NCBI RefSeq assembly: GCF_000585495.1
Contig: NZ_CP007264.1
Location: forward strand, 1,054,001 to 1,118,000
Source of the DNA: Thermococcus nautili
GTDB lineage: Archaea > Methanobacteriota_B > Thermococci > Thermococcales > Thermococcaceae
DNA: 64,000 nucleotides
Reading direction: 5' to 3'
Below, one piece after another: positions 24,033-37,847 of the stretch (its first letter is position 1; the number at the start of each line of letters is the position of its first letter). Made by a program: the position numbers and the translations under genes. The notes under the pieces were generated by a model that worked only from the letters and a program-made list of their open reading frames with translations, was not told the origin of the DNA and did not search any database.

Positions 24033-26633
24033 ATGGCCGAGGAGATTAGAGAGGTTAAGGTTCTCGAGAAGCCCTGGGTTGAAAAGTACCGCCCTCAGAG
24101 GCTCGATGACATCGTTGGTCAGGAGCACATAGTCAAGAGGCTCAAACACTACGCTAAAACCGGTTCGATGCCCCACCTGCTCTTCGCTGGGCCGCCAGGC
24201 GTTGGAAAGTGCCTTACGGGAGACGCCAAGGTCGTAATCAACGGTGAGCTGACCACCATAGGTGAACTCGTCGAGAAGCTGAGCAACGGTAGATTTGGTC
24301 CAACCCCAGTCAAGGGCCTAACGGTTCTCGGCGTTGATGAGGATGGAAAACTCAGGGAGTTGCCAGTCGAGTACGTTTACAAGGACAGAACCGATGAGCT
24401 CGTCAGGATAAGAACGAGACTCGGCAGGGAGCTCAAGGTAACCCCGTACCACCCGCTCCTCGTGAACAGGAAGGACGGGAGAATAGAGTGGGTCAAGGCC
24501 GAGGAGCTCAGGCCCGGAGACAGGTTGGCAGTTCCGCGCTTCCTCCCGGCGATTCTCGATGAGGACCCCCTGGCTGAGTGGCTCGGCTACTTCATCGGCG
24601 ACGGCCACGCCGACGCCCAAACAAACGCCATAACCTTCACTAACACGGACGAGAAGCTCAGGAAACGTTTCATGGAGCTCACCGAAAGGCTCTTCCCGGA
24701 CGCGAGAATTAAGGAGAGAATCCACAAGGACCGTGCCCCTAACGTTTACGTGAACTCAAGGATGGCAAAGGAGCTCGTTGAGAGCCTCGGCCTTGCCGGC
24801 AGGAAGGCTGATAGGGTTTACATACCCGGGCAGGGCTGGAAGGGTCTGCGCTCCTTCCTCAGGGCCTACTTCGACTGCGACGCGGGCGTTGAGAAGAACG
24901 GGATAGTTCTCTCAACCGCGAGCAGGGAGATGGCAGAGCAGGTCTCTTACGCGTTGGCGGGGCTTGGAGTGGTCGCCAAAGTGAGGAGCAAGGTCGTCAA
25001 AGGACGCACCTACTACTACGTCGTCATCTCGGGCTCCGAGAACATATCGCGCTTCCTCAGGGAGGTCGGCTTCTCGGTCGAGGAGAAGAGGAGGAAGGCT
25101 GAGGCGCTCGTGAAGAAGCCGAACCCCAACATCGGCTCGCTCTACGCTGACAGGGAGCTGATTTCCTACGTCAGGGACAGGCTCAAGCTGAACTTCTACG
25201 ATGACAAGGCCCGGTGGAGCCCGGAGAAGGCCAAGCGGATAGCCTGGGAGCTTATGAAGGAAATCTACTACCGCCTTGACGAGCTCGAAAAGCTTGAAAA
25301 GGCCCTGTCGAGGAGCATCCTCGTAGACTGGAACGAGGTCGCGAGGAGAAGGAAGGAGATAGCTGAGAAGACCGGTATAAGGCATGACAGACTTCTTGAA
25401 TACATTAAGGGCAAGCGGAAGCCGAGTCTGAGGAACTACCTTAAGATTGCTGGTGCCCTTGGAATTCAGCTGGAAGAAACGATAGAGGCCATGCGCACCT
25501 TTGCGAGGAAGTACTCAAGCTATGCCGAGATTGGAAGGCTCGTCGGAACCTGGAACTCAAGTGTGAGGATTGTCCTTGAGAGCAACACCGAGAAGATAGA
25601 GGCCCTTGAGGAGATTAGAAAGGCCGAGCTGAAGCTTTTAAGGGAGATACTCAACGACGAAAAGCTCAAGAGGGGTGTCGCTTACCTGATATTCCTCGCC
25701 CAGAACGAGCTCCTCTGGGACGAGATAATTGAGGTCGAGAAGCTTAAGGGCGACTTCGTAATCTACGACCTCCATGTGCCCGATTACCACAACTTCATAG
25801 GCGGCAACCTTCCGACGGTTCTCCACAACACAACGGCTGCTCTGGCCCTTGCAAGGGAGTTATTTGGCGAAAACTGGCGCCACAACTTCTTAGAGCTCAA
25901 CGCGAGCGATGAGAGGGGCATAAACGTGATTAGGGAGAAGGTCAAGGAGTTCGCAAGGACGAAGCCGATAGGCGGGGCGAGCTTCAAGATAATCTTCCTC
26001 GACGAGGCAGACGCTCTAACGCAGGATGCCCAGCAGGCCTTGAGGAGAACGATGGAGATGTTCTCCAACAACGTTCGCTTTATCCTCAGTTGCAACTACT
26101 CCTCAAAGATAATCGAGCCGATACAGTCGAGGTGTGCAATCTTCCGCTTCAGGCCCCTCAACGATGAGGACATAGCGAAGCGCATAAAATACATCGCCGA
26201 GCAGGAGGGGCTTGAGCTCACCGAGGAGGGCCTTCAGGCGATTCTCTACGTTGCGGAAGGCGATTTGAGGAGGGCAATCAACGTTCTTCAGGCGGCGGCC
26301 GCTCTGGACAAGAAGATAACCGATGAGAACGTCTTCCTCGTTGCCAGCAGGGCCCGTCCCGAGGACGTTCGCGAGATGATGACCCTGGCTCTGGAGGGCA
26401 ACTTCCTGAAAGCTAGAGACAAGCTCAGGGACATACTCCTCAAGCAGGGCCTCAGCGGTGAGGACGTGCTGATTCAGATGCACAAGGAAGTGTTTAACCT
26501 GCCGATTCCCGAGGACAAGAAGGTCGCTCTGGCGGACAAGATAGGCGAGTACAACTTCCGCCTCGTTGAAGGGGCCAACGAGATGATACAGCTCGAGGCG
26601 TTGCTCGCTCAGTTCACGATTATGGGTAAGTGA
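24033..26633 (+). CDS. rfcS: Replication factor C small subunit, interrupted by an intein
   Basis: Clamp loader ATPase that, with RfcL, opens PCNA and places it on DNA. The precursor is 866 residues; removing the 540-residue intein leaves a 326-residue protein, the usual size. The intein splits Walker A directly after GPPGVGK, and the extein resumes with [16 protein letters not shown]. The Walker B-type FLDEADAL and the sensor LSCNYSSKI follow. Splicing is needed for ATP binding. The start is the ATG at 24033 (GGTG plus six bases). The gene is followed by rfcL after five bases. Confidence 0.96.
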   Translation: MAEEIREVKVLEKPWVEKYRPQRLDDIVGQEHIVKRLKHYAKTGSMPHLLFAGPPGVGKCLTGDAKVVINGELTTIGELVEKLSNGRFGPTPVKGLTVLGVDEDGKLRELPVEYVYKDRTDELVRIRTRLGRELKVTPYHPLLVNRKDGRIEWVKAEELRPGDRLAVPRFLPAILDEDPLAEWLGYFIGDGHADAQTNAITFTNTDEKLRKRFMELTERLFPDARIKERIHKDRAPNVYVNSRMAKELVESLGLAGRKADRVYIPGQGWKGLRSFLRAYFDCDAGVEKNGIVLSTASREMAEQVSYALAGLGVVAKVRSKVVKGRTYYYVVISGSENISRFLREVGFSVEEKRRKAEALVKKPNPNIGSLYADRELISYVRDRLKLNFYDDKARWSPEKAKRIAWELMKEIYYRLDELEKLEKALSRSILVDWNEVARRRKEIAEKTGIRHDRLLEYIKGKRKPSLRNYLKIAGALGIQLEETIEAMRTFARKYSSYAEIGRLVGTWNSSVRIVLESNTEKIEALEEIRKAELKLLREILNDEKLKRGVAYLIFLAQNELLWDEIIEVEKLKGDFVIYDLHVPDYHNFIGGNLPTVLHNTTAALALARELFGENWRHNFLELNASDERGINVIREKVKEFARTKPIGGASFKIIFLDEADALTQDAQQALRRTMEMFSNNVRFILSCNYSSKIIEPIQSRCAIFRFRPLNDEDIAKRIKYIAEQEGLELTEEGLQAILYVAEGDLRRAINVLQAAAALDKKITDENVFLVASRARPEDVREMMTLALEGNFLKARDKLRDILLKQGLSGEDVLIQMHKEVFNLPIPEDKKVALADKIGEYNFRLVEGANEMIQLEALLAQFTIMGK
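24210..25829 (+). mobile_element. RFC intein with LAGLIDADG homing endonuclease
   Basis: 540 codons inserted in the P-loop of RfcS. Splicing motifs: first residue Cys ([12 protein letters not shown]), block [10 protein letters not shown]-terminal [12 protein letters not shown] and terminal HN; the first extein residue is Thr. The endonuclease carries two dodecapeptide motifs, [11 protein letters not shown] and [11 protein letters not shown], with acidic catalytic residues kept. It may therefore still cut the empty allele. After the second motif a segment of about 150 residues contains a helix-turn-helix-like stretch ([20 protein letters not shown]). Inteins at this position are known in Pyrococcus and Thermococcus. 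Confidence 0.95.
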
Positions 26634-26638
26634 TTCCT

Positions 26639-28138
26639 ATGGTGGAAGTTCCCTGGGTTGAGAAATACCGGCCGAGGAAGCTGAGCGAGATAGTGAACCA
26701 GGAGAAAGCAATAGAGCAGGTGAGGGCCTGGGTCGAGGCCTGGCTCCACGGCAACCCTCCGAAGAAGAAGGCATTAATCCTCGCCGGCCCTCCAGGCGTC
26801 GGCAAGACGACGACCGTCTACGCCCTGGCCAACGAGTACGGCTTCGAGGTCATCGAGCTGAACGCGAGCGACGAGAGAACCTACGAGAAGATAGAGCGCT
26901 ACGTTCAGGCCGCTTATACGATGGACATCCTTGGAAAGAGGCGGAAGCTAATCTTCCTTGACGAGGCGGACAACATAGAGCCGAGCGGTGCCCGCGAGAT
27001 AGCGAAGCTCATCGATAGGGCCAAGAACCCGATAATCATGAGCGCCAACCACTACTGGGAGGTTCCCAGGGAGATTAGGAACAAAGCCCAGATAGTTGAG
27101 TACAAGCGGCTAACGCAGAGGGACATCATAAAGGCCCTCGTGAGGATTCTAAAGCGTGAAGGAAAGACAGTTCCAAAGGAGATACTCTACGAGATAGCCA
27201 GGCGCGCGAACGGCGATTTGAGAGCGGCGATAAACGACCTCCAGACGGTGGTTACGGGTGGTGTCGAGGACGCGAAGGATGTTTTAGCTTACCGCGACGT
27301 CGAGAAGAGCGTCTTTCAGGCTTTAGCTCAGGTCTTCGCGACCGACAACGCCAAAAGGGCAAAGATGGCGACGCTCGGCGTGGACATGTTCCCGGACGAG
27401 CTCCTACTCTGGATTGACGAGAACGTGCCCTACGTCTATTACAAGCCCGAAGATATAGCGAGAGCTTACGAGGCCCTCAGCAGGGCCGACATATATCTCG
27501 GCAGGGCGAAGAGGACGGGCAACTACTCGCTCTGGAAGTACGCAACGGACATGATGACCGCTGGAGTGGCGGTTGCGGGAGTCAAGAAGAAGGGCTTCGT
27601 GAGGATTTACCCGCCGAAGACGATTAAGCTCCTCACCGAGAGCAAGACCGAGAGAACGCTAAGGGACTCGATAGTCAAGAAGGTCATGAAGGAGATGCAC
27701 ATGGCCAAGCTCGAGGCCCTGGAGACCCTCCACTACCTCCGCGTCATCTTCGAGAAGGACCCGGATTTAGCGGCACACTTCACGGTCTTCCTCGACCTTA
27801 GCGAGAAGGAGGTTGAATTCCTCGCTGGAGATTCGGAGAAGGCCAAAACGATATGGGGCAAGGCTATGAACATCGAGAAGAAGCTCAAGGAGCGGGGCAG
27901 GCTGGAGACGAGCGTCCGCGAGGGTCTCAGGAAGGCGAAGGAGAAGGAAGAGGCTGAGGAAACCGAAGAATTTGAAGAAACTGAAGAGCCTGAAGAAAAG
28001 CCCGAGAAGGAAGAGGAGCTCACAGAGGAGGAGCTTGATGCTGCGGAGAGGGAGATAGAGCCCGTGGGGAAGAAGGAGAAGAAGCCCGAAAAGAAGAAGG
28101 GTAAGCAGGCGACGCTGTTTGATTTCCTGAGGAAGTGA
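26639..28138 (+). CDS. rfcL: Replication factor C large subunit
   Basis: A 499-residue clamp loader subunit. Walker A is GPPGVGKTT (residues 50-58), uninterrupted, with Walker [10 protein letters not shown]. The AAA core and collar helices are followed from about residue 425 by a highly charged linker rich in Glu and Lys, then the PCNA-interacting peptide [11 protein letters not shown] at the very end. The start is the ATG at 26639; the GTG at 26630 overlaps the rfcS stop. Same operon as rfcS. Confidence 0.96.
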   Translation: MVEVPWVEKYRPRKLSEIVNQEKAIEQVRAWVEAWLHGNPPKKKALILAGPPGVGKTTTVYALANEYGFEVIELNASDERTYEKIERYVQAAYTMDILGKRRKLIFLDEADNIEPSGAREIAKLIDRAKNPIIMSANHYWEVPREIRNKAQIVEYKRLTQRDIIKALVRILKREGKTVPKEILYEIARRANGDLRAAINDLQTVVTGGVEDAKDVLAYRDVEKSVFQALAQVFATDNAKRAKMATLGVDMFPDELLLWIDENVPYVYYKPEDIARAYEALSRADIYLGRAKRTGNYSLWKYATDMMTAGVAVAGVKKKGFVRIYPPKTIKLLTESKTERTLRDSIVKKVMKEMHMAKLEALETLHYLRVIFEKDPDLAAHFTVFLDLSEKEVEFLAGDSEKAKTIWGKAMNIEKKLKERGRLETSVREGLRKAKEKEEAEETEEFEETEEPEEKPEKEEELTEEELDAAEREIEPVGKKEKKPEKKKGKQATLFDFLRK

Positions 28139-28147
28139 GTTTCGCTT

Positions 28148-28200
28148 TTTGTATTCTTTGCGATACAAATTTTTGCCATTTTTATATTCCAAAAAATATA
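28148..28200 (+). promoter_or_regulatory. Promoter with two inverted repeats for the ATPase gene
   Basis: TTTGTAT (28148-28154) and ATACAAA (28163-28169) are perfect inverted arms with an eight-base spacer. TATATT (28183-28188) and AATATA (28195-28200) form a second pair that covers the TATA-like TTTATATT. The start codon lies about 37 bases further on. The first repeat starts ten bases after the rfcL stop, so the ATPase gene probably has its own, repressible promoter. Confidence 0.5.
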
Positions 28201-28236
28201 AAATCTCAAGCGTTCTATATCCCCTGGTGGGAAGAA

Positions 28237-31397
<3,161 letters not shown>

Positions 31398-31440
31398 AGT
31401 CCCACCGTTCAAAACTGCGCGCTACTCCACAAAAACCTTT

Positions 31441-32367
31441 CTACCGCCAGTAGGGCTCGCGTTTTAACACAGCTCTCCTGAAAATATCGACCAGTTCGGC
31501 GTCGCTCGCGCCGTTCCTCATGGCCGTCAAAAAGTCTATCAAATCGTCGTTCCTCAGCAGGCAGGTCTTGAACTTCCCGTCGGAGGTGACCCTCAGGCGG
31601 GTGCAGTTGGCGCAGAAGACCGTGTTGTGCATCGCCCTAACGACCTCGACCTCGGCTATTCCGTAGTCCGTCGGAATGAAGTACTTCTTCCTCCTGTGCA
31701 TCCTCCTCTCGCGGATTTCGACAGCCCTCTTTTCGAGCTCCTTCTCAACCGGCCTGAGTGGGTAGAAGTACTTCCGGAAGAAGGCCGTCTCCGTCATCTC
31801 CCTCGGCGCTTCGAGCTCTATGAGCTGGAGTATTGCCCCTGTCTTTGCCGAGAAGTCTATCATGTCCCAGATTTCACCATCGTTGAGGCCCCTCATGACT
31901 GTCATGTTGAGCTTGACTGGAGAGAGATACTTTACCGCCTCCTCGATGCCTTCAAGAACGGTTTCGAGCATATCAACGCCCGTGATTCTCTTGTAAACAT
32001 CTGGCTTGAGGCTGTGGAGCGAGACGTTCACCCTGTCCAGTCCTGCCTTCGCGAGCGGTTCTGCGAGCTCCTTAAGCCTGCTCCCGTTGGTCGTCATGCT
32101 CAGGTCTCTAACGTAGGGCTTAATTCTCCGGACGATTTCAATGATGTCCTCCCGAACGGTTGGCTCACCGCCCGTGAGCTTGACCTTCCTTATTCCGAGG
32201 CGCGAGGCTATTCTAACGAGCCTTTCTATCTCCTCGGGCGTCATCTCGTTTTTGGCTAAAAACCGCTGGCCCTCGCGGTGGCAGAAGAAACAGCGGAAGT
32301 TGCACTCCTGCGTGAGCGAAATCCTGAGGTTCGTCACTGGTCTTCCGAAGCGGTCGTAGAGGGTCAT
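31441..32367 (-). CDS. moaA: GTP 3',8-cyclase MoaA
   Basis: A 308-residue radical SAM enzyme that starts molybdopterin synthesis by rearranging GTP. The SAM cluster motif is C22-NFR-C26-FF-C29, followed by [13 protein letters not shown]. The C-terminal substrate-binding cluster is present in [21 protein letters not shown]. In Thermococcales the cofactor carries tungsten for enzymes such as aldehyde ferredoxin oxidoreductase. The usual C-terminal GG is missing: the protein ends in KREPYWR, as in other archaeal copies as far as I recall. No other molybdopterin gene is adjacent. Confidence 0.92.
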   Translation of the reverse strand: MTLYDRFGRPVTNLRISLTQECNFRCFFCHREGQRFLAKNEMTPEEIERLVRIASRLGIRKVKLTGGEPTVREDIIEIVRRIKPYVRDLSMTTNGSRLKELAEPLAKAGLDRVNVSLHSLKPDVYKRITGVDMLETVLEGIEEAVKYLSPVKLNMTVMRGLNDGEIWDMIDFSAKTGAILQLIELEAPREMTETAFFRKYFYPLRPVEKELEKRAVEIRERRMHRRKKYFIPTDYGIAEVEVVRAMHNTVFCANCTRLRVTSDGKFKTCLLRNDDLIDFLTAMRNGASDAELVDIFRRAVLKREPYWR

Positions 32368-32493
32368 GGCAACACCTTAACCCGGTACACGAGCTTTTAA
32401 AAAAGGCTTTCGGGTAAGCGGTTTCGTTTAACTCAGCCAATCGAAAAGTAAAAGTAGGCCTACGGTCAAGTCCTACCTTAGGGGGTTTCGGGG

Positions 32494-33225
32494 ATGGACG
32501 TTGACGAGCTCAGGTCACTTCTCGGGGAGCTTGAGAAGCTTCACTCCCGTTTTGAATCAAAGTTCTCCGAGCTCTACGGTGAGAAGAGCGTTGAGGAACT
32601 TGAAGCTGTTCTCAGGTCACTGCACGAGCTCTCGGCCGAGAAGCTTGAGAGGGCCTCGTCGCTCTACCGTGAGCTGGCGAAGTTCGGTGGAAGGCTGGAG
32701 GAGCTCTCAAAGGAGCTCTACAAGAACGAGCACCAGATGAAGTTCCGCATTGAGGAGGTCCTCTCGCTCCTCCGCGGTGACGACTTCAACTCGCGGGCGA
32801 GGCTGAAGGCTTCCTTCGACAGACTGGTCCAGTTTCACAGGCTCTACGACTACGCGGTGAGGAAGGCGATAGGCGAGCTCTCGGCCGAGGTTGAGGGGTT
32901 GGCCTTCCTGGGCGAAAACCACAAAAAGGTTCCCGTTGGCATACTGGAGGAAATCCACAGAACGAGGTACCTTGAGGAGAGGCTCGACTCACTCGTTCGC
33001 TTCGTTTACAGGCTCTACGCTCATCCTTCCGATGTTCACCGCGTCGAGAGGGCCCTGCTCGAATGGCACTCCAAGGGCCTGCTCTGGGTTGAGGCGAGAA
33101 ACGTGGAGAAGCTCAGCGGAGTGAGAGACGCTGAGGAAATCCTTGAAGGACTGGCGCTCATTGGAGTGGTGGAGAAGAAGATGAGGGGTGGTGAAGGTGT
33201 CTACAGACACAGGGCTTACGGTTAG
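32494..33225 (+). CDS. Coiled-coil protein with C-terminal winged-helix-like part
   Basis: 243 residues, unknown family. Residues 1-90 are strongly heptad-like and rich in Glu, Leu and Lys ([20 protein letters not shown]), suggesting a coiled coil. The last 60 residues ([20 protein letters not shown] to GVYRHRAYG) look like a winged helix, with a final beta wing. It overlaps the start of fau-1 by about 29 bases, so the two may be co-translated and linked to RNA metabolism. The last point is inference from context only. Confidence 0.65.
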   Translation: MDVDELRSLLGELEKLHSRFESKFSELYGEKSVEELEAVLRSLHELSAEKLERASSLYRELAKFGGRLEELSKELYKNEHQMKFRIEEVLSLLRGDDFNSRARLKASFDRLVQFHRLYDYAVRKAIGELSAEVEGLAFLGENHKKVPVGILEEIHRTRYLEERLDSLVRFVYRLYAHPSDVHRVERALLEWHSKGLLWVEARNVEKLSGVRDAEEILEGLALIGVVEKKMRGGEGVYRHRAYG

Positions 33226-34612
33226 GATTCGGGGCATCTACTCAACGGCCCTAACGAAGCTCTTCCTTGACAGGGGCTTCGGCATAAGCCAGCCGAGCAA
33301 CAAAATTGTTGAGCGCTTCGGCCTCGAAAAAACCTACGATGAGTTCGACGTTGACATCTACGACAAGAAGGACAGACACGGCGTCGTTCTCGTTGGAAAC
33401 GCCGTTGAAGAGGCCAAAGCCGTTCTCGAAGACGAGCTCATCGACGTCTTCTTCAGGAGGCTCTCCTACCAGCTTTACGGCATCTACAAGGGTCTCGTTG
33501 TTAAGGTTGATGATAGGTACGTTTACGTTGACCTCGGGAGCGCGATAGGAACCCTCCCCAAGAACGAGCTCCCGAGGGCGAACGAAGGGGACGAGGTTCT
33601 CGTCCAGGTGAAGAAGCACAACCTCCTGCCACACCTCAGCACTACCCTCACGATTCCGGGTGACTACGCGGTCCTGATTCCCAAGCCGATAGGCGCGCAG
33701 AGGCACGTGAAGATTTCAAGGAAGATAAGGGACAACCAGGAGCGCGAAAGGCTCAGAATCCTCGGCCTGAGCATAGACCTCGGCGAGTGGGGAATCCTCT
33801 GGAGAACCGCCGCGGCCTACAAGGACTGGAACACCCTGAGGGACGAGATAGTCAGGCTCTCAAAGCTCGCTGACAGGTTAGCCAAGGCCGACACCTACTT
33901 CGCCCCGTCGCTCATCATCGAGGGCAGGAACATCTACGAGGTCGAGTTTGGTGGAGGGGCGAAGAAGAAGCTCGACGAGATAAGGAACAAGGTCGTCCCG
34001 ACCGTTGAGGGCCACCACCAGCTCAAGGCTAAAGACCCCGAGCTCGGCTTCGCGGTTGAGATAGCGGAGGGAATCCTCGCCAAGGTTCCCGGCCAGAGGA
34101 TGAAGGTGAACCAGGGCTTCTGGGAGGCTCTGATAGAGAACAAGGGGCCGAGGAGGGGCTGGCTCTTCAGCCTCGACCACGTCAAGCCCGACGGCCAGAG
34201 GATAAGGATTGGGCCGGGGGAGGTCGTTGAGGTAAGCCACAACCCGCTCAAGGTCACGATAAAGAGGCACCTCAAGCCCGGCAAGTTCTACGACGGCCTC
34301 GACCTTCCGATAGAGTTCGGCGATTATGCCATAACTGAAATCGAGGCCGGCAAGTGGTGGTTCGTGCACAGGTATTACGACAAGAACGGCAACCTGAAGG
34401 GCGAGTACTACAACATCAACACGCCGGTCGAGATTTACCCCGATGGAGCGCGCTACGTTGACCTTGAGGTTGACATCGTCAGGTGGCCGGACGGAACGAA
34501 GGAGATAATCGACAAGGAGAAGTTGGCAGAGCACTACGAGGAGGGCATAATAAGCGAGAAGCTCTACAAGGCCGTGCTGAGGATTACGCAGGAGGTTTAC
34601 GAGAGGATTTAG
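33197..34612 (+). CDS. RNA-binding protein / probable ribonuclease FAU-1
   Basis: A 471-residue homologue of Pyrococcus furiosus FAU-1, an AU-rich-RNA-binding protein related to RNase E/G. An S1-like segment ([20 protein letters not shown]) lies near residue 95, and the C-terminal half is a DUF402 domain ([41 protein letters not shown]). FAU-1 is thought to process 5S rRNA or other AU-rich RNA. I choose the GTG at 33197 (GGTG plus six bases); the GTG at 33188 is the alternative. Confidence 0.9.
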   Translation: MSTDTGLTVRIRGIYSTALTKLFLDRGFGISQPSNKIVERFGLEKTYDEFDVDIYDKKDRHGVVLVGNAVEEAKAVLEDELIDVFFRRLSYQLYGIYKGLVVKVDDRYVYVDLGSAIGTLPKNELPRANEGDEVLVQVKKHNLLPHLSTTLTIPGDYAVLIPKPIGAQRHVKISRKIRDNQERERLRILGLSIDLGEWGILWRTAAAYKDWNTLRDEIVRLSKLADRLAKADTYFAPSLIIEGRNIYEVEFGGGAKKKLDEIRNKVVPTVEGHHQLKAKDPELGFAVEIAEGILAKVPGQRMKVNQGFWEALIENKGPRRGWLFSLDHVKPDGQRIRIGPGEVVEVSHNPLKVTIKRHLKPGKFYDGLDLPIEFGDYAITEIEAGKWWFVHRYYDKNGNLKGEYYNINTPVEIYPDGARYVDLEVDIVRWPDGTKEIIDKEKLAEHYEEGIISEKLYKAVLRITQEVYERI

Positions 34613-34995
34613 GGTAGCACTTTGATTCCAAGTTTTTCCGCCTCTTTTCTCAGCTTTTTATCATAGGTTGCGAGCCTTCCAAAGTCCTTCGCAGTTGCAA
34701 GAATTACCATGTCGTTGAACCGCTTGGGGTTCTTAGTCAGCTTCAGGGCTTCCTTCGTGTATTTCCCGTTGTCGCCGACGACCTTTGTTCTGGGACTTGA
34801 GAGAACCGCGGAGATTACCCCGTTGATGTCTTCCACCGAGTACTCCCTCTTCTTCAAAAACCAGTAGAGTTCGTATAGAACCATGCTCGGAACGACCCAT
34901 CGCTCCAGTGACGCCAGCAGGTTCCTCGCCTCTTCGTTGAGCTCCGAGTCCTTCAGGACCGCATAAAGAAAAACGTTGGTGTCTATGACCGTCAT
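34609..34995 (-). CDS. PIN-domain toxin VapC
   Basis: A 128-residue PIN RNase. Acidic residues are kept in [14 protein letters not shown] (first Asp), [13 protein letters not shown] (Glu), [15 protein letters not shown] (Asp) and LATYDKKL (last Asp). The ATGA overlap with the AbrB-type antitoxin gene upstream is the normal arrangement. It ends on the stop of the converging fau-1 gene with four bases shared. Probably an active toxin controlled by its partner. Confidence 0.85.
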   Translation of the reverse strand: MTVIDTNVFLYAVLKDSELNEEARNLLASLERWVVPSMVLYELYWFLKKREYSVEDINGVISAVLSSPRTKVVGDNGKYTKEALKLTKNPKRFNDMVILATAKDFGRLATYDKKLRKEAEKLGIKVLP

Positions 34996-35216
34996 TCATC
35001 ATCACCGATGCCTTCGATGATGGTTTCTTCGATTTCCTCAACAGTCAGCCCCTTTCCACCCGGGAGTAGTGGAAGTTCAAGCTCGCTCTTTTTGAGAACC
35101 ACCTTCCCGTCTTCAACCTCAACGAGCAGTATGTCGCCAACTTTGATGCCAAGCTTTTTCCTAACGTCGCTTGGTATAGTAATCTGGTAGTTTCTAGTTA
35201 CTTTTGTCAGACTCAT
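34992..35216 (-). CDS. AbrB/SpoVT-type antitoxin VapB
   Basis: 74 residues. The swapped-hairpin AbrB domain is complete: VTRNYQITIPSDVRKKLGIK, GDILLVEVEDGKVVLKK. An acidic tail ([18 protein letters not shown]) would bind the PIN toxin encoded next. It probably binds its own promoter; a TATA-like CTTTTTAG lies about 40 bases before the start on the minus strand. Confidence 0.87.
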   Translation of the reverse strand: MSLTKVTRNYQITIPSDVRKKLGIKVGDILLVEVEDGKVVLKKSELELPLLPGGKGLTVEEIEETIIEGIGDDE

Positions 35217-35286
35217 AGTCTCACCGAATATAGTTGGGACTTTGAAGACTAAAAAGCTTTCCGAGAATGGCCGGTTTGCTTTGCAA

Positions 35287-35307
35287 ATATTACGGCTTCA
35301 GTAATAT
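35287..35307. repeat. Inverted repeat between radB and the vapBC promoter
   Basis: ATATTAC (35287-35293) and GTAATAT (35301-35307) are perfect inverted arms with a seven-base spacer. The repeat lies 18 bases after the radB stop and about 70 bases before the vapB start on the minus strand. It may be an operator for the antitoxin or a hairpin in the radB 3' end. There is no T-run, so a classic terminator is unlikely. Confidence 0.35.
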
Positions 35308-35324
35308 ACCAAATTGGCAATATC

Positions 35325-35990
35325 TCACTCGCCCACGTCCTCTATTCCCTTCTCCGTAATCCTGAAGTAGACCATCGTCCCCTCTGGGCGGAAGCGGTGC
35401 CTTTCGAGAATGGCCAGTCTCAAGCCTGGCTTCGGAAGCTTGTCGAGTCTCAAAATGTCCTTACAGCGGTAGCCGAGGGTTTGTTCCGCCACTGGCCTCG
35501 TCCTTTCGAGCTTGCTGTCGTAGTGCACCTGGTTGATGACGAGAACCGGAATGTTCTGCTTCCTTGCAATCCAGAGGAGGACCTGCAGTTGTCTGCTAAG
35601 GTCAGTTAGGAGGCCCATCCTGTTCTCCTCGGCACGGTAATGGGCGGTTATGGAATCCACCACGACGAGCGAGAACGAGTCGTCAACGACCTTCTTGAGC
35701 GAGCCTATAATCCTCCTCTGCTCCTTGAAATCGGCGGGAGTGAACAGTATGAAGCGTGATAGGGTTTCCTCGGGGTCGAGGTTTCTCGCCTCTGCCATCT
35801 GCTTCAGCCGTTCGGGAGAAAAGCCCCCCTCCGTGTCCACGTAGGCGACCTTCTTACCGCTCAGAATTCCGGTTTGAACCGCTAAGGTTGTCTTACCTGT
35901 CGCGTAGGGGCCGTAAATCTGGGTGAGCACGCCGGGGGCGAAGCCTCCCCCGAGCAGTTCGTCGAGCTTCCGCGAGCCTGTGGAGAGCAT
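35325..35990 (-). CDS. radB: DNA repair and recombination protein RadB
   Basis: A 221-residue RecA-fold paralogue of RadA, lacking RadA's N-terminal domain. It has Walker A GPYATGKTT (residues 27-35), Walker B LVVVDSITAHYR and a segment LVINQVHYDS. RadB is present across Euryarchaeota; it binds DNA strongly, has weak ATPase activity and is thought to be a RadA mediator. The gene starts ten bases after the stop of the upstream metallo-beta-lactamase gene, so the two probably share a transcript. Confidence 0.95.
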   Translation of the reverse strand: MLSTGSRKLDELLGGGFAPGVLTQIYGPYATGKTTLAVQTGILSGKKVAYVDTEGGFSPERLKQMAEARNLDPEETLSRFILFTPADFKEQRRIIGSLKKVVDDSFSLVVVDSITAHYRAEENRMGLLTDLSRQLQVLLWIARKQNIPVLVINQVHYDSKLERTRPVAEQTLGYRCKDILRLDKLPKPGLRLAILERHRFRPEGTMVYFRITEKGIEDVGE

Positions 35991-35999
35991 GCCTTTCCC

Positions 36000-36635
36000 T
36001 CAGAAGGACATCTCCTCGTAGAGCTGGGGCTCTCTGACGAGCGTCCAGATGCGTCTCTTCCTGAGCTCCTCGGCCAGCTTTGATGGGTCAGCGTCGTTGT
36101 AAACGCCGTAGTGCATCGGGATTACCACCCTCGGTCTCACGTCTTCAACTATCTGAGTTGCTTCCCTCGCGTTCGCAGTTGAGCGACCGCTTATCGGGAC
36201 GAGCAGGATGTCCACCTTACCGCGAAGCCTCTGGAACACGGGGCCTGCGTAGGTGTCGCCTGGGTGGAGGAGCCTCTTGTCGCCCTCTATCAGGTAGCCG
36301 AGCGGGTACTGGCTCGACGGGTGCTCGACGTAGATGGCCGTAACCTTCACGCCGTTTTCGAGCTCTATCGTCTGTCCCGCCTCAATTTCCCTGACCTTCG
36401 TAACGCCATCTGCCACCGCCATCAGGTAGACCTGCTTGGGGCCTATTACCGTGGCGTCGCGGAGCCTTGAGAGGAGCTCGACCTTTCCGTAGTGGTCCGT
36501 GTGCTCGTGGGTTATCAGGATGTAGTCAACCTCGCCAATTCGGTCGTCGTCCACTTCAGGGTAAGGGTCTATCAGTATCTTCACCCCGTTCGTCTCAATC
36601 CAGAAGCATGCGTGACCGTACCAGATGACCTTCAT
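36000..36635 (-). CDS. UPF0173-type metallo-beta-lactamase-fold hydrolase
   Basis: 211 residues. Zinc ligands typical of the fold: GHACFWIE near the start, [13 protein letters not shown] (HxHxDH), HPGDTYAG, and PMHYGVYND near the C terminus. The compact sequence without extra domains matches UPF0173 proteins (UlaG-like), with unknown substrate. The radB gene follows closely downstream. Confidence 0.88.
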   Translation of the reverse strand: MKVIWYGHACFWIETNGVKILIDPYPEVDDDRIGEVDYILITHEHTDHYGKVELLSRLRDATVIGPKQVYLMAVADGVTKVREIEAGQTIELENGVKVTAIYVEHPSSQYPLGYLIEGDKRLLHPGDTYAGPVFQRLRGKVDILLVPISGRSTANAREATQIVEDVRPRVVIPMHYGVYNDADPSKLAEELRKRRIWTLVREPQLYEEMSF

Positions 36636-36729
36636 CGGTTCGACCTCCTCAAGTGCCTTTGATAAAGCGGACTTAAAGTTTTCCCAGCGTTGGTTTTATT
36701 AAGCTCGAAACCTACTAAGGGCGATGGCG

Positions 36730-37092
36730 ATGGAGAGGAAAAAGGGCCTCATCGTGAGGGAACCCTACGCGAGCCTAATCGTAGAGGGCAAGAAGGTGTG
36801 GGAGATTAGAAAGACGAGAACGAAAATCAGAGGGGAGATTCTGATAATCAGCAACGGGAAGGCCATCGGGAAGGCGGAGCTCGTCGACGTTCTCGGGCCG
36901 TTCACGCCGGAGGAGTTAGCTGAACACGAGGACAAACACCGCGCGAGCGTTTCTTTCCTCCGCGAGTACTCCAACGGGAAGCCACTCTACGCGTGGGTGC
37001 TCAGGAACGCCGAGAAGTTCGACCGCCCCAAGGAGGTGGAGATGGCCAAGGGAGTCCAGATTTGGGCCAACGTGGTGGTTAAAGATGAATAA
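36730..37092 (+). CDS. ASCH domain protein
   Basis: A 120-residue ASCH/PUA-like beta-barrel protein: GLIVREPYASLIVEGKKVWE is the typical ligand-groove strand, followed by EIRKTRTKIRGEILIISNGK and a last segment with WANVVV. ASCH domains bind RNA or modified nucleosides; some cleave N4-acetylcytidine. The exact role is open. The ATG at 36730 or the ATG at 36724 could be used. It overlaps the DUF1614 gene by eight bases. Confidence 0.82.
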   Translation: MERKKGLIVREPYASLIVEGKKVWEIRKTRTKIRGEILIISNGKAIGKAELVDVLGPFTPEELAEHEDKHRASVSFLREYSNGKPLYAWVLRNAEKFDRPKEVEMAKGVQIWANVVVKDE

Positions 37093-37792
37093 GGTCCGGC
37101 GCTTCCTGTTTCCTCCCCTCAACTGGCCGTTTCTGATTCTCATAGCGGTTGCCTTCGTCCTCGTCTTCGTTTTCTTCTCCGGTGCGGTTCTCATGGCCTT
37201 CGACAGGCTCGGCCTTCCGCCCGGTGTGGCGGTCACCCTCTTCGTCTTTGCGCTCGTCGGGAGCTTCATAAACATACCCATAGCGGAGGAGGTAACTTAT
37301 GAGCCCGTGATTAGGGTTAGAGAAGTCGGCTTCTTTGGAATCCTCTACCCCATGCCCTACTTCGACTGGGAGGAGCGGAAGACGGTCATAGCGGTCAACG
37401 TCGGCGGTGCCTTGGTCCCGCTGAGCATAGTTCTCTACGAGCTCTTCCGCCTCGTCCACCTCGGGGAGTACGGCCTTCTCCTGAACACCCTTCTCGCGGT
37501 TTTCATCGCCTCGCTTCTCAGCAACGCCGTCGCGAGACCAGTTCGTGGCCTTGGAATCGCGATGCCGACGCTCTTTCCCCCGCTCATAGCTGTTCTCCTC
37601 GGCTGGCTCCTCGGGGACGGGAACCCGACGCTGGTTGCCTACGTCAGCGGAACGCTTGGGGTTCTCATAGGGGCCGACCTGATGAACTGGGAGAAAATCA
37701 AGCGCCTCGGGGCGCCGATGGTCAGCATAGGTGGCGCCGGAACCTTCGATGGAATCTTCCTCGCGGGGGTTATTGCCGTTCTCTTGGTATGA
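37085..37792 (+). CDS. DUF1614 membrane protein
   Basis: 235 residues with about seven hydrophobic segments, beginning with a basic N terminus (MNKVRRFLFPP) and WPFLILIAVAFVLVFVFF. The pattern VGSFINIPIAEEV and the glycine-rich end MVSIGGAGTFDGIFLAGVIA are characteristic of DUF1614. Function unknown; members are scattered in archaea and some bacteria. Translationally coupled to the ASCH protein gene upstream. Confidence 0.82.
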   Translation: MNKVRRFLFPPLNWPFLILIAVAFVLVFVFFSGAVLMAFDRLGLPPGVAVTLFVFALVGSFINIPIAEEVTYEPVIRVREVGFFGILYPMPYFDWEERKTVIAVNVGGALVPLSIVLYELFRLVHLGEYGLLLNTLLAVFIASLLSNAVARPVRGLGIAMPTLFPPLIAVLLGWLLGDGNPTLVAYVSGTLGVLIGADLMNWEKIKRLGAPMVSIGGAGTFDGIFLAGVIAVLLV

Positions 37793-37847
37793 CGGTGGGT
37801 TTATAAGGCGGTAATTCAACAGGAAGCCGTCAAAGGAGGTGGCGCTC

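Noticed and set aside
24000-24176. Longer form of the DUF457-like protein starting at 24176
   Set aside because: This part is antisense to the rfcS start; the ATG at 23984 begins the conserved family sequence.
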